This document shows positions 49,165 to 62,800 of a stretch of DNA of 64,000 nt, in pieces. The stretch comes from Stromatinia cepivora. Its lineage: Eukaryota; Ascomycota; Leotiomycetes; Helotiales; Sclerotiniaceae. The stretch covers positions 1,674,001 through 1,738,000 of the forward strand of contig RCTD01000002.1 of assembly GCA_014898415.1 (NCBI GenBank). Direction: 5' to 3'. The translations under genes were made by a program, and so were the position numbers. A model generated the notes under the pieces. It saw only the letters and a program-made list of their open reading frames with translations, made no database searches and was not told the DNA's origin. The number at the start of each line of letters is the position of its first letter. The first letter of the stretch is position 1.

Positions 49165-50262
49165 ATTGTATTAAATATAATCTATATCTTATATTGAAAA
49201 CAAATATTATCGATTTCAACTGGATTCCAATAAATCACTATAAATTGTTCAATCAATTTGAATATTATAAATCAGGGTATTTGTATATAAAGAATATAAT
49301 AATATATTTATATTTTCGATTTAGTTTAATCGATTATATATATATATAATATTGTATTTCATTTTTAAATGATATAATATATAGCTCGAATTGTTTTATA
49401 ATCAATAATTGCTATAAATTAATTTTAGATTTAATATCATCGTTAAGTTTAATAATAAGATTTGTAGATTTTGATATATATATCTCAATACAAATTATAA
49501 TTAATACAGGAATACAATCTTGATTGGTTAAATTGGTTTTTTGAATAAAGGAATCCCTGATTATTATATAAATTATCATTTTCTAAAAATAAAACTATTA
49601 AAGGATTCCGAATAATCAAATTGTTTAATTAAAATTTTCTTCCTTTAACTTTGGGATCTTCGAGTTTGCTTGAATAAAGATCCTTAAGTTTCAATTAAAA
49701 GAATAAAGGAAATTCTAGATACTATTATTGATCTAGATATCTATATAGATATTATTTAGGGTTTAGAAGGAGATTATATTATTACAAAATTTGTTGTTAC
49801 CATAACTTTCAATTATCGATTTTCCTTTTTCAAACTTATAATTATTATATAAAGATCTTATAATTATAATAATGATTTGAAAGAAACAATTAAACTATTA
49901 AAAGTATTGGCTTTATATATTGGAATCTTCTCTTTACTAATCTTCTTTTTTTTAATAATAATATTATTTAATCCTATATTTATATTTTCTTCAAGGGTTT
50001 ATTAAAATAATTGAGAAGAAGAGAATAACTCCTTAGAATAGATTTTCGAAAGATTAGAATATACAAAAAAAAGAATTCGTTACATTATAAAAATGATAAT
50101 ACACTTCTAAAAATGTTTATATCTTCATCGATTAGATCGAAATAGATCTTCTTTTTTTAGATATAATATTTATAAAAATTCATCTAAAAAGGTATTATTA
50201 AAGTAAGATATTATTTAAAAGGCTATTAGATAATCAAACACTTGTAAATAAATTATAGATAA
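49165..50262 (-). mobile_element. G2 internal sequence, 5' part
   Basis: Gypsy internal sequence between the right end of copia D and the G2 5' LTR. It aligns with 54,910-56,006 of G1. It should hold gag, but every frame is closed by stops and no motif is readable. Confidence 0.8.
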
Positions 50263-50544
50263 TATAATATATAAGAATTATAATAAAGCTGAATAAATAG
50301 GGTCAATTATATTTCTTAGAATCTATAATTGAAGAATTATGATTTGTAAAAAGCGATTAGATATATATATACAAATACCCATTTGTAAGTTATAGAGCTA
50401 TGCGCATGCATTATTAGGGTTATCATTTTATCATATTAAATCGTATGATTCGTAATGTATGTGCACGGACGATCAGTTTATGAATTGACATGGGAGATAA
50501 GGGGTATCACGTGATTAGCCTCCTGTGGTTCACGATTCGTGACA
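50263..50544 (-). repeat. G2 5' LTR
   Basis: 282 bp, ending CTGTGGTTCACGATTCGTGACA; the right 90 bases are nearly free of RIP. The G2 duplication GGAAA follows directly. Confidence 0.93.
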
Positions 50545-53500
50545 GGAAAAGGATTATTATATATTTTGTATAATCGATTTGAAGGGAAAATAGGATGAAT
50601 TTTTATTATAATTAGGAATTCGAATTTGAAAAAGTTTTTAAAGCAATTAATAATCTTGAATCTTTTTTAAATCGAAAAGTTCAGTTTTTTGAATAGCTTT
50701 TAAATAGAATAGCTTTTTATATTGAATTATATATAATTTCCAATATCGAAATCGATTTTGTATCAATAAATATTCATAGATTTCGATATTTTGATTTGAA
50801 TATATAATAATTTTTTTTTCATTTATACAAAAATCAATTTATTGTATTTTATATATATATAGATATTATATATATTTATATTATCTATTAGTTTATTAAT
50901 ATTTTTCTTGTATTCTTATATATATTTCGATATATATTTGTATAGAATTTTGTAGAGTATAAGTTTTTCTAAGAAGTTATATAGAAGGGTAAATTATATA
51001 CAATCTATTATAAATAAGAATTTTAATCAATCGTTTTGATAATAATTAATAAACAATTTCAATTATTATTGAAGATATTGATTATAGATTTCAATTTGAT
51101 TATCAATTTGAAGATAATAAATAATAGATATTTTGAAATCGATTTTTAGGATTTAACTAAATTCTTTTTAGAATTATAATATAAATTGAAGGTTACAATC
51201 TGATATTATAATTTCAAAGTGATTATAATATTGATATATATAATAAAGATATAATTATATTTGAACTCGAATATCGATTGATTTGTAATAAAATATAGAG
51301 ATAATTTGTTTCATTAATTGATCAATAATGATTAGAATATTGTTATATTTATATTTATCTTTATTAAAATTATAATAGTTTATAATAATATATTGTTATA
51401 TTCGAATAGAAATCGGAAATAGATATAATAAATCGGGGGTACAATTATATAAAACAGAATTGTATTTGCAAATATAATAATTGTATATATATTTAATTAT
51501 AATATTGTATATTTTAGATCAATAATATTATTGAAATAATAAGAGATAGATTTTGTTTATATCAGAATGAATAATGGAAACGGAATTGTGGGTTTTGTAA
51601 ATCAAATAAATTCGAAAATTGTCGATATTAGATATTAGATATTATTAAGCGATTATTATAGAATAAAAAATTATTTTGAAATAATATATATTTGTAATTT
51701 TTAATAATTTGTATTTTGAATATTAATAAACTATTTATAGTTTTATTTGCTTTGATAATATAATTAATTAAATCGAATCGAAGAACGATTTTATTTAAAT
51801 CGATATTAGTAATTATTATTTCGTTTGGATAATATTTTTGTAAAACCTTTTTTATGATTTTGATATTAATTTAATTATTTCTAATAAATTATTAAAAATG
51901 ATTTTTCTTTTTAATATAATTCTGAAAATCCAATTTATCAATTTAATAAATTAAAGTATTAGCGAAAGGGTTATCCTTTTTAGGGTAATATATAATAATA
52001 AAGTTATAATCGATTAATACTTTTGTTTAATGAGTTTATCAGATGTTGAGGGTCTTAGTAATTATGAAATATTCGAAGGCTTTATAATCAGTATAAATCT
52101 TGATTTTATATAATAAATCGGTGAATTTTGTTCTTTAATAATTGAGAAATCGAGTGATTGATAGTATTTCTTTATTATAAATTTTATAATTCAATTCAAT
52201 AGCAATTCTAGTTTTGAAGAAATAAATTATAAATAGTTAATCTTTATCATATTATTATAATAATATATTAGCAATTATTCTATCAGAAATATCTATTTCG
52301 AATATATAAAGGAATCAATAATCATAATATTGTAAAAGTAGAATAAAGATGAACTTTTTCTTTAAAATATTGAATTCATTTTGATATACTTTATCGAATA
52401 CGAATTTAATATTTGTTTTAATAAATTCATTAGAAGGTTTCGTTATTATACTGTAATCCTTAATGAATCATTAATAAAAATTATAAAAATCGAAAAATGA
52501 TTGAATCTCTTTCATTATTATCAGAAAAGTTCAATTCTCAATTATTTCAATCTTTTCAGAATTTATCTTTATTCCTTTAATAGAAATAATAAAACCTAAA
52601 TATTTGATATATATAATATTGAATTTGCATTTCTTAAAATCCATTTGCAAACGAACAATTTCTAATCATTCAAGAATTAACTTAATATAAATCTAATGTT
52701 TTTCTTTGTTTTCGGAATAAATCAGAATATCATCGAAATATACTATACAAAAAATATCTAAATAATCAAATAGAATATTATTCATATAATACTAATAAAT
52801 TGCAAAATTACTCGTTAATCCGAAGAATATAATTTTATATTTATATAATATATTCTTCCAAAATAGGATCTATTTTTATATAATAGAAAACTTAATGAAT
52901 ATCAAATTTGATATAAATTTTGATATTGGAAAATCGGGAAAATATTTCATTGATTAAAAGAAAGGGATATCGATCTTTATATATCAAAGAATTTAATAAT
53001 CTGAAGTTTATACAAAACCTCAAATTATCATTAGATTTTCTAATGAATAGAATAGATATAATATAAGAGATTTAATTAAATTCAATAAAATCTTTACTGA
53101 GATTATCCATAATATATTTTTTGATAACTTCTAATTATTCCGAGAATATTTTATAAAATGGATTATATTATAAGATTTTTTCTTCTTTGTTTTCTAATAT
53201 AATTTTATAGTTATAAAATCGATTAAAAGATAAAATATTTGATTTATATTTAGAAAAAGCTCAATAATATTATTAATATTCAAATAATATTTCAAATTCT
53301 AAATCGATTTTAATTAATATTCAATCGAATTTCTTTCAAACTTTTGTATTTTTGAATTCAATTAAAACAATCAATATTCTTTCTTTTATATATCATTTGT
53401 TTTATCGAAAATCTATTATATCATCGAATTCTTTTAAGATAATAATAAAGAATTCAATTTGTTTATTTCTTTTATATTTTAATTAGAATTTGTTAAACTT

Positions 53501-56006
53501 GAATATATACAAATCAAGGATTTCGGACAATATACAGAAAAAATATTTATAGATCTATAATAATAATATAATTGATTGGAAAGGAAATGGATTGAATTTG
53601 AAGGAAATCAAAGCTTCTTCTTTTTAAACAAAAATCTATATTATATTCATATTTGAAGACTTTTATTGAATATTATCAATTACAATTGATCTACTCAATT
53701 ATAAATTTTTTCAATTCCAATATTCTTTGAATTAGTTATTTCATCGATCAATATCTTATTAAATTAATCGATCGATTTTCTATTTGTAAAAAGATAATTG
53801 AATAATATAAAGATTATTTGAATAAAAAATAATACAAGATCTTTCTTTAAATTCTTCAAACTATCGATTGAAGTAATCAAATTTCATTCGAGTTTTTGAT
53901 AATCAAAATCTATCTAAAATAATATTATAATTTTTTAATTCAATAATAAAGAAAAAAATAAAAAATTATTCATAATTATCGATTATTAAATTAAAAAATA
54001 TAAAATAGATAATGATGTAGTTTTATATATTATTATACTCTTTAATTTTAATTGAAATCTTAAACAATATAATTTTTCATTTCAATATAAAAATTAAAGA
54101 AGTAAAAAATATAATATTAATAAAAACAAATTCATTTACTTTAAAATCAATAAATACTCTTGATCAATAAATATAATTATTCTTCGAAAAATTACAAAGA
54201 AAAATAAATACTTTTTTTTCTATAAATTTTGTTAAATCAAGAAATCTTATATTCTATATAATACTTAAAATAGAAATAGAATCTAAATATTTGATTTTAA
54301 ATACTTTTCTTTTTTTAAACGAATATTCTATATAATTTCAATTATAATTTCTGGATTGAAATCTTTTTCAATATCCCGATATTCTTTAAATTCTTTTGTT
54401 TCTTTTTCTACAATCTCGATTTTATTGAGATTATCGATACAAAATATTGATATATATATTGTTCTAAAAAAGAAAGAAGATAATAAATATTTAAAGTTTG
54501 AATAATTATTAAATATAATAGAGTTTATATATCCGGAAGGGATATTTCGAAATAGAAATGATTTCGGAAATATAGAAATTCCAAAGTTGGAATTATTAGA
54601 GTTTTGAAAGGGTTACAAGGGGTTTATAGTAATTATTAATTTGCAAATAATTATAAAAGTATTTTGTTCAATATAATATCGGTTTTGTTTTTGTAATGAA
54701 ATTTCATTTTGATTTATTTTAAGAAGTATATTTGCAAATTCTTTTGTAGTTTTATAATCCTTGATGAATATTATTATCATTTGCAAAAGAAAATCGGAGA
54801 TCTTTTATTCGAGATTTCTAAATAGAACTTTATTATTAATAATTTCTATTTAAATTTACAAATAATTTAAACTTTCTATCTTATTTTAGAAAATTATTAT
54901 ATCGAATTATATTAGATATAATCTATATCTTATATCGAAAATGAATATTATCGATTTCAATCGAATTCTAATAGATTGTTATAAACTATTCGATCAATTC
55001 GAATATAATAAATCAAAACATTTATATATAAAGAATATAACAATATACTTATATTTCCAATTCTATTTAATCGATTATATATATATAATATTTCATTTCA
55101 TTTTTAAATAATATAATATATAATTCGAATTATTTTATAATCAATAATTATTATAAACTAACTTTAGATTCAATACTATCGTTAAATTTAATAATAAGAT
55201 TTGTAGATTTTGATATATATATATCTCAATATAAATTATAACTAATATAGAAATACAATTTTAATCAATTAGATCGGTTTCTTGAATAAAAGGATCCCTG
55301 ATTATTATATAGATTATTATTTCTTAAAAGAAAAGGAGAATTATTAAAAGGCCCCAAATAATCAATTCGTTTGATTAAAGTTTTCTTCCTTTAACCTTAT
55401 AATCTTTGGGTTTGCTTAAATAAAGATTTTTGATCTTTAATTAAAGGAATAAAGGGAATCCCAAATATTATTATTAATCTGGATGTCTATATTAGTATTT
55501 TTTAAAGCTTAAAAAAAGGTTATATTATTAGAAAGTTTATTATTATTATAATTTTCAATTATCGATTCTTTTTTCTCAAATTCATAATTATTATATAAAG
55601 ATCTTATAATTCTAATAATGAATTAAAAAGAGTAATTGAATTATTAAAAACATCAATTTTATATATTGAAATCTTTTCTTTATTAATCTTCTTTCTTTCA
55701 ATAATAACATTATAAAAGCTTATATTCATATTTTCTTCAAAGAGTTATTGGGGTAATTTAAAAGAAGAAAAGAATTCTTTAGAATAGATTTTCAAAAGTT
55801 CGGAATATACAGGAAATGGAATTTGTTGTATTATGAAAATGATGATACACTTTTAAAAGGGTTTATATCTTTATCGATTAAATCGAAATAGATTTTTTTC
55901 ATCTAAATGAAATGTTTGTAAAGAGTCATTTAAGAAAGTATTATTAAATGAAATATTATTTGAAAGGCTATTAGTTAATCGGATGCTTATAATAAATTAT
56001 AAATAA
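50545..56006 (-). mobile_element. G1 internal sequence, main part
   Basis: Continuation of the G1 interior after the G2 insertion. From right to left on the - strand it holds the gag region (about 54,500-56,000), protease/RT (RT near 52,870-53,165) and RNase H and integrase (integrase end near 50,590-50,700). It is uninterrupted, so it serves as the reference for the order of parts in G0 and G2. It contains many stops throughout. Confidence 0.85.
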
Positions 56007-56288
56007 TATAATATACAAAAGCTATAATAAAATTAAATAAATAGAATCAATTATATTCCTTAGAATTTATAATTATAAAATTATGACTTATAAAAAGCAA
56101 TTAGATATATATATATAAATACTCATTTGTAAATTATAAAATTATACATATATATTATTAGGGTCACTATTTTACTATACTAAATTGTATGAATTGTAAC
56201 ATATGTGTATAGACGATCAGCTCACCAATTGTCATGGGAGATAAGAGGTATCACGTGATTAGCCTCCTGTGGTTCACGATTCTTGACA
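56007..56288 (-). repeat. G1 5' LTR
   Basis: 282 bp. The right end is well preserved (GATTAGCCTCCTGTGGTTCACGATTCTTGACA region), and the left end is AT-changed. The ACCAT duplication follows. Confidence 0.93.
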
Positions 56289-57960
56289 ACCATCTACTAA
56301 TTATTTATCAATTGATATTCATATTAATTTAATTAGATTTTTATTTATTAGATCTTTAATTAAATTATATTTAATATCAATATATTCATTTCTATTATGA
56401 TATATAAGGTTTTCTAATATAAATATAGCAATTTTATTATCAATATATAATAGAAATATACTTTGATTATATTAATCTAATTCTTTCAATATTTTTTGGA
56501 AATATATAACTTTTTTAGCAATTAGATTAATAAAAATTAATTTAGATTTAATTATATTTTGAACTATTATTCATTGCAATTTAATTCTTCAATTAATTAA
56601 TCTATTTCTATATATAAATATAAAATCATTAATTGATCTAATTGATTTTTTATCTCCTATATAATATATATTACTATATCCTTTTATAAAATTATTATTA
56701 TCTCTTTTATAAATAGTTTTAAATAATTTAAATCCTTTTAAATATTTGAGTATTTTTTTTATTTCAATTAGATAATCCTTAATAAGATTAAATATAAATC
56801 TGATTAATTTTAATATTATAAAAATAATATTCTATTTAATTTTCAAAACTAAATATAATAATTTTTCAATAGTTTTTTGAGTTCATTTAATATTATTTAT
56901 ATCTACTTTTTCTAAATTTATATTCAGATTTTTTTTAGGTTTTATAAAAAAGACAATTATATTATAATTTTCCAAATTTAAATCTTTTAAGTATTTATTT
57001 ATATATTCTTCTTATAATAATTCAAAAGAATCATTTTTTCTTTCAATTTGAATACTTAAATAATCTTTTATAAAATCTAAATCTTTCAAATCTAAATAAC
57101 CTTCAAGATTTTTAATCAAATCTTTTATTAAATCTTTTATAAAATCTATAATAACTATATCATTAATAAATATATTTAATATTAAATCAAAAGTTTTATT
57201 ATAAAATATATATTCGTTTATAATTAATTTAATAAAATTTAATTTGTTTAAAATATTCTTTAAGATATTATATTATATTTTAATTGATTGTTTTAAATTA
57301 TATAAGACTTTATTTAATTTTAATATAATAATATTTTTATTATTATTATTATTTTTATTATAAATTTCAAAAGATTTTATATATAGATTTTTATTAATAT
57401 TATCTTATATAAAGCTTAATATCATATTTATTTTATATATATATTACTCTTTATTTATAATTAAAACAAATATTAATTTCCAGATTATTTACTTTATTAT
57501 ATTAACAAATGTTTCTAAATAATCTGATCTATATAATTATTCGAATTCTTTAGTTACAAATCTAGTTTTAAATTCGATATTATTATTTAATAGATATTTA
57601 ATTTAATATATTTATTTTTTTAATAATATTTTAATATTAATAATATCCTAAGTTTTATTATTTTTAAATATTTTTATTTTATATTTTATAATTTTTATTT
57701 ATAATTTATTTTGCTATAAATTTATAACTTCTATATATAATTCAAGGATAATTAAATTAATATTCTTTGATTTTTTAATAATAATCTTTTCTTAAGTTTT
57801 GATATTAAAATCTAATAATAATGCTTTATTATTATTAAATGTTTTAAATTTTAAATCTTTATTTAATAATTTAATATAAGTTATATATATTTGATTATAA
57901 ATATTTAAATCAAATTTTATCTTTTTAATATATTTTGATTATCTTAAAGAAATAGACAAA
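56289..57960 (-). pseudogene. Third copia family: RT-RNase H remnant
   Basis: - strand pol fragment unlike copias A-D. Reading from about 57,160 down: 'DLIKDLIKNLEGYLDLKDLD', 'FIKDYLSIQIERKNDSFELL', 'KTIEKLLYLVLK', 'YLKGFKLFKTIYK', 'GYSNIYYIGDKKSIRSINDF' and 'YIDNKIAIFILENLIYHNRN', then 'EYIDIKYNLIKDLINK'. These are the end of copia RT and RNase H (G-Y-x-D-A-D-x-A-G-D, D-N-x-x-A-I, H-I-D-I-x-Y-H-F-I). Acidic residues are often Asn and His often Tyr. No LTR is identified; the G1 insertion at 56,288 cuts its 3' end. Confidence 0.85.
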
Positions 57961-58028
57961 TTTGGATTCTAAAGAATTTCAACCCTTAATCTTTTATTAT
58001 TTTCATTTAATTGTTGATTCTGATTCTG

Positions 58029-58208
<180 letters not shown>

Positions 58209-58507
58209 TATCTTTTTATCTATTATACAAAAATAATTATATATTATAATCATCTTATTAATTAACAATTCCTCACAATTACAAATATATTAACAATTCA
58301 CAAACTTCTCAGAAATAAAACCCCGAAAAAAAAACTTTATTATAATTACTAAAAAAGTATTACTAATAAAATTAAAAAACTCTATAAAGAAATAACTTTA
58401 TTATTAAAAACAAATATATAATCAACAATACACTATCATTCGATTAAAAAACTTTACAAAATCTCTATATTTATTAAATTCTAATATACAATCGATAATT
58501 TATTATC
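58209..58507. other. AT-rich DNA, nothing recognised
   Basis: No gene or element boundary is seen. It ends with TTATC (58,503-58,507), the left duplication of the next solo LTR. Confidence 0.5.
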
Positions 58508-58715
58508 TATCAGAACAACTATATACAGGGAAATAAAGTTTATCAACGAACATAAAATACTCTTAATAATTGATACATTTTGATTTGCCTAAAAAGCTAG
58601 AATCTATAAAAGATAAAGAACTATATAATAATGAGGCACTAGTGCGAGCACTAGTGGGCACGTGATCCTTACCATCCTTACCATCCTTACCATGCACGTG
58701 ATTCATATTCCGACA
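58508..58715 (-). repeat. Solo LTR-like repeat with GGTAAGGAT minisatellite, copy 3
   Basis: 208 bp, reverse orientation relative to 26,724-26,975. It is flanked by TTATC (58,503-58,507 and 58,716-58,720). It has three minisatellite units (CCATCCTTA on the + strand) and keeps GCACTAGTGCGAGCACTAGTG. The right half is unmutated; the left end is RIP-altered. Confidence 0.85.
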
Positions 58716-58728
58716 TTATCCATTCCAA

Positions 58729-58967
58729 TATCGTTCTTTATTAGATTTAAAAAAAAAGATTCTTTTAAATAAAAAAGAAATAATGAAAAGTTTTTACTAC
58801 TATTTAAGAACTAATTGACTCTTTGCCATTAATGATTCTAACAATTTATTATTGTTTTGATATCGTTCTTTATTGAATTTAAAAGAAAGGGGTTCTTTTA
58901 AGTAAAAAAAAAACAATGAAAAGTTTTACTACTGTTTTAGAACTAATTGATTGTTTGCCATTAGTGA
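58729..58967. repeat. Direct duplication of a 107-bp segment
   Basis: 58,729-58,835 and 58,861-58,967 are near-identical (TATCGTTCTTTATT...TTTGCCATTA(A/G)TGA), 25 bp apart. Nothing coding. Confidence 0.8.
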
Positions 58968-59595
58968 CCCTTACTATATATATATAAATATATATATATA
59001 TATAAATCTTTATATTATGAAGTGATTAATGAGAGTTATTTATTATTCAATAATAATAATATAATTAGATTAATTTAATCAATTTGATTAATTTGATTGA
59101 TCAAAATGATCTAATTGATCTTGTTTATTATATTAATTTTATTATTCAAAATAAATATAATATATATATATAGATCGATTAGGTTTATTTGATCAAATCG
59201 GTTTAATTGATTATATTGATTATATTATTTTTATTATTCGGAATGAGTATATTCTATATATAGATCTTTATATTATGAAGTGGTTAATGAGAGTTTTTTA
59301 TTATTCAATAATAACAATATGAATAAGGTTAATATATTTGAGAAAATAATAAAGGTATATAGAAATAAGATATTGAATTTTTTCAAATATATTATTTAAT
59401 AATATCAAAAAGCCATTATTGATTATTATATAAAAAAAAGTTCAAATATTTGATCAAATATATATTAAACTCAATATTTTTTATTGGGTTCAATATTGTG
59501 TGTGATAAAATCGATTATTTAATCAAATGTATATTGATCAAAATATCATGTTCGGTTCGATCATATTAAATCTAATATATTGAAACAAAAAATTC
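58968..59595. repeat. AT-rich edge with dispersed low-complexity repeat, copy 2
   Basis: 59,040-59,330 repeats the arrangement seen at 23,340-23,750: TTGATCAA words, a TATTATTCxxAATAAATATA segment, a second array, then TCTTTATATTATGAAGTG. A shorter copy of the latter part is at 59,000-59,050. 59,330-59,595 is AT-rich without a recognised feature, apart from the inverted repeat noted in the findings. Confidence 0.55.
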
Positions 59596-59831
59596 GATCC
59601 GAACGCGCCCTTAGTTAGCGGGCTAGAAGAATCCAAGTGGTCAATTAAAGGCCTGAGCCCAATTAGATGTACCCACCATTGGACCCCCAAAATAATCACC
59701 TAAGGAAACATTTGTACTCTCACCTAATATTACAACTGGATATAGATTTTTAGAAGCAGCCAAAAAATTATATTTTCCATTATATCTACAAAAGAAGAAG
59801 CAAAGTACTACAAAACCAGTCTCTCAAAAAC
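59596..59831 (-). other. Downstream region of the polyketide synthase
   Basis: Normal-GC DNA between the AT-rich block and the PKS stop codon, likely the 3' untranslated part of the PKS transcript. I did not find a clear AATAAA-type poly(A) signal. Confidence 0.5.
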
Positions 59832-62800
59832 CTATTCACTAATCTTAAACTCCTCACTAGCCAATTCGCACAAATCCTTCGCCGCAACACCACCTAATAT
59901 CTTCAAAACAGGCAGAGACACGCCCACCTCTTTCAAGAACCAACTTCGAATCTCGACCGCAATCAAGGAATCAATACCCAATTGTGTCAGAGGTGCATGC
60001 TCATCAATCGATCCTGAATCTGCCTGCAGAATGAGTTCTAATTGTTTCGTAAAGCATCTCTGCATGATGCTTAACGCCTCATCTTTCGTTTGCGCTTTCG
60101 AAAGTTGTTCCTTAGTCGGCACCTCAGCTTCACCTTGAGAGTCACTCTCCTCCTTAATGGCATCGTTCATAACGAATGCAAACCGTGGGTTGGCGTGCCA
60201 TCTAGGCTTATCCCGCTCTTCTCCTGTTGAAGGTGCGACCATACCAATAATAATTTCAGGGCAACGCTCGCCGGCGGGATGTCCGGATTGCACGGCTTCG
60301 GACAATACTTGGAGGAACTCATTTTCGGGAATTGGGAGGTAATTGTAAGTGCGCAAGGCAGACTCAGTATATCGACCTGAGCGTTCAACATATCCGACTC
60401 CGAGAATCATGCCAATATGAATGACTGAAGCAACACCCCCACGTTTACGACGTTGCTCTGCAAGTGAGGCCATATACTGTAAAAAGTTAGTCGAATTGCA
60501 AGGTAGAATTAGCGGAAATATGAATACACACCATATTTGCGGCGGCATAATTGGATTGTCCAGGAATTCCGTTCACGGCAGCCAAACTGGAGAACAAGAC
60601 GAAAAAGTCGAGTTCCAGTCCAAATACAGCATCAATGTTGATAGTGCTGAGGACTTTAGGACGAATGACGCGCTCAAGCGTTTCGAAAGGCATGTCTGAG
60701 AATAGTTTGTCATCTAAGACCATACATCCGTTCATGACTCCTGCGATTGGGGGCATCGTCTTGCTGGCTTCTTCTCGCAATTTGGTGACTGCTGCATTGT
60801 CGGTAAAATCAATGGTATATACGAGAACCGTGGCACCCTTTCTCTCCAATTCTTGCTGCCAAGGAGTACCTGATTTGACGGATCTGCTTGGTATCAGTAT
60901 ATTATTGTGAACACAGCATACTCACAAGCGTTTATTATGGGAGATTCAGACTTACCGACTACCAACAATGATATATCTAGCCCCCGCACGAACCATCCAT
61001 CTACAGATCGATTGTCCCAAATCTCCAGTCAAACCTGCTAATAAGTAGCTCTTGTTGCTATCAAATATTTTTTTCTGGACGAAGGGCTTTACATCAACAG
61101 CTAGAGTTTTATTTGTGGACCAGTCTACCACTGAAAGTTGAGAGAACGAAGAAACGGCACTATTTCTTATGCTCGCGGCATCCAACAAAATATCCCCTTC
61201 AATTTCTTTCGCATTGATGGAATCTGCATAAGATTTAACATCAGCCAAGATTGTTGATGGCGTGCCAAAAGATGGAGACTTTATTGGCTCGACACTTAAG
61301 AGATCGCCATTTTCAATTATGCTGATAGATTTCGGTAGTGCTTCCTTGATGTATTTACCAGTGCCACTAATATCAACGAATGACTGAATCGACATTGGTA
61401 ACAAATCTCGGATGGCACGTTTAGACAAAGTCGGATGAAGTTTTATGCACTTTTGAGCCGACGTGGTAGAAAATCCGGTGCCTGTACTGCTCGAGACGGA
61501 CTTGCCGTTTGCCCTAGCTATTGACTCCGCGGCTTGCCTCAATGCAGAGCTTGGTTCGTGAAGCACAACTTCCGAGTCACATTTGTTCAAAATTTGTTTT
61601 GCTAAAAGGTAAGCCATGGCATTTTCGAGGTGCTCGGCAGTAACTCGGTCTGCTGGAATAACCCGGTCTTTGGTAATATTGATGAGTGACTGGTTCGACG
61701 TGGAGAGGGCGAGGACTGACGATCCAGACTTCGTCTTTCCTAGGCTAATGTAAAAGAAGCCACCTTCGATGTTTACCGCATACAGAGACGAGAAGGACAC
61801 GGATACTTCCAACAACTCATTTTCGCTTTCCAGATGATCCACGACCGCCTCTTGGACGTCAAGACTAAAGCGACTGGCATTAGAAGGAGCTGTGATTGCT
61901 ACTATCTTCGAGACCGGAGAAACTTCTTCTGTGATCACACGGCGTGTAGAGTTCAACACGTCGTTGAGTTTCTTGATCGGCTTCACTCTTGGAAGGTACA
62001 GGGTCCCGCTTTCATATATCATCTCTGGCTCAATCGACCACAACAAGTTTTCTTTGCGTGAGCCTAACAGGGTGGTCGCAACCTCAAGTCTAACAAGTGT
62101 TTCTGCGATTATTTTGTCCGCATTTCCCTTCGAGTCAACATCCAAGAATTGCAAATTCAAATGAGGCATTTCAGAAATGATAGATCGTCCTAATCCGACT
62201 GCCATATTTGCGTATGGCTCGTCAGCTTGACATCCTGTGGTCACCCAGAGAACGGATTCGACCGAATTGATCACGTTCTGGATACCCTTTAGACGTTCTG
62301 CATGCATCGATTTGAAGACTGGTTCGTCAAGATCTGCAACACTCAAAACTGTGGCTCCAAACGGAATTGTGAGCTTTGATGCTTCTTCCCAGGTGGCAAG
62401 AACCGTAGTCTTGCGCGTCTTCCAGGACGGAACTTCTTGTTCTAAAGTCGCAACAAGTGTCTTGGTGGCAACTGTGGCTCCTCCGATAACAATGAGATCT
62501 TTCCCTGTAAATTCTAGATTGCATTTGAGCGGTTCTCGAAGCTTTTGGACATCATCGTCGAGGGCTTGGGTAAGAATGACGGAGACCGTGTAGCGTGACT
62601 TATCCTTGAAATCATTGACAATTGCGTCAACACCAGAGAATCCAGTCTTTTTCAAGACTGCATCCCATTCTGGCGGAGAAATGGTAGGACGATATGGTCG
62701 CCCATCCGCACCTCCAAGCCACCAACCAGGTAACCCAGCCATGAGAAATCCGGTACGTTCGAGATGACCAGTACATTCCAAAAGACAAAGGTAACCACCG

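Larger units (their letters stand above)
27498..50544 (-). mobile_element. Ty3/gypsy element G2, nested in G1, with copias C and D inside
   Basis: Same family and orientation as G1. It is flanked by GGAAA (27,493-27,497 and 50,545-50,549). The LTRs at 27,498-27,779 and 50,263-50,544 are 282 bp each. Internal segments are 27,780-30,116, 35,907-38,640 and 49,165-50,262. Without copia C and copia D it is about 6.7 kb. The integrase end near 28,500-28,640 is unusually well preserved, with '(K)KLDFPIQRRFKIIGRFG' and 'FKLELPTTMKIHP' on the - strand. The remnant of RT lies at about 36,610-36,905. The self-insertion shows that this family targeted its own copies. Confidence 0.93.
24101..56288 (-). 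mobile_element. Ty3/gypsy element G1, full length, with nested insertions
   Basis: Outer element of a 32-kb nest. It is flanked by the 5-bp duplication ACCAT (24,096-24,100 and 56,289-56,293). The left LTR (3' LTR, since sense is -) begins at 24,101, and the right LTR is 56,007-56,288. The internal sequence runs 26,206-27,497, is interrupted by gypsy G2 with duplication GGAAA, and resumes at 50,545-56,006. Subtracting the insertions leaves about 7.06 kb. On the - strand the order is gag (right), RT (about 52,870-53,165), RNase H, integrase, then an integrase C-terminal piece near 50,590-50,700 that reads 'KRFKIINCFKNFFKFEF' then 'IKIHPIF'. No intact frame remains. Confidence 0.93.

Noticed and set aside
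50263..56288. Two tandem gypsy elements sharing one LTR (27,498-50,544 and 50,263-56,288).
   Set aside because: The GGAAA duplication on both sides of 27,498-50,544 and the continuity of 27,497 with 50,550 show instead that one gypsy is inserted in another.
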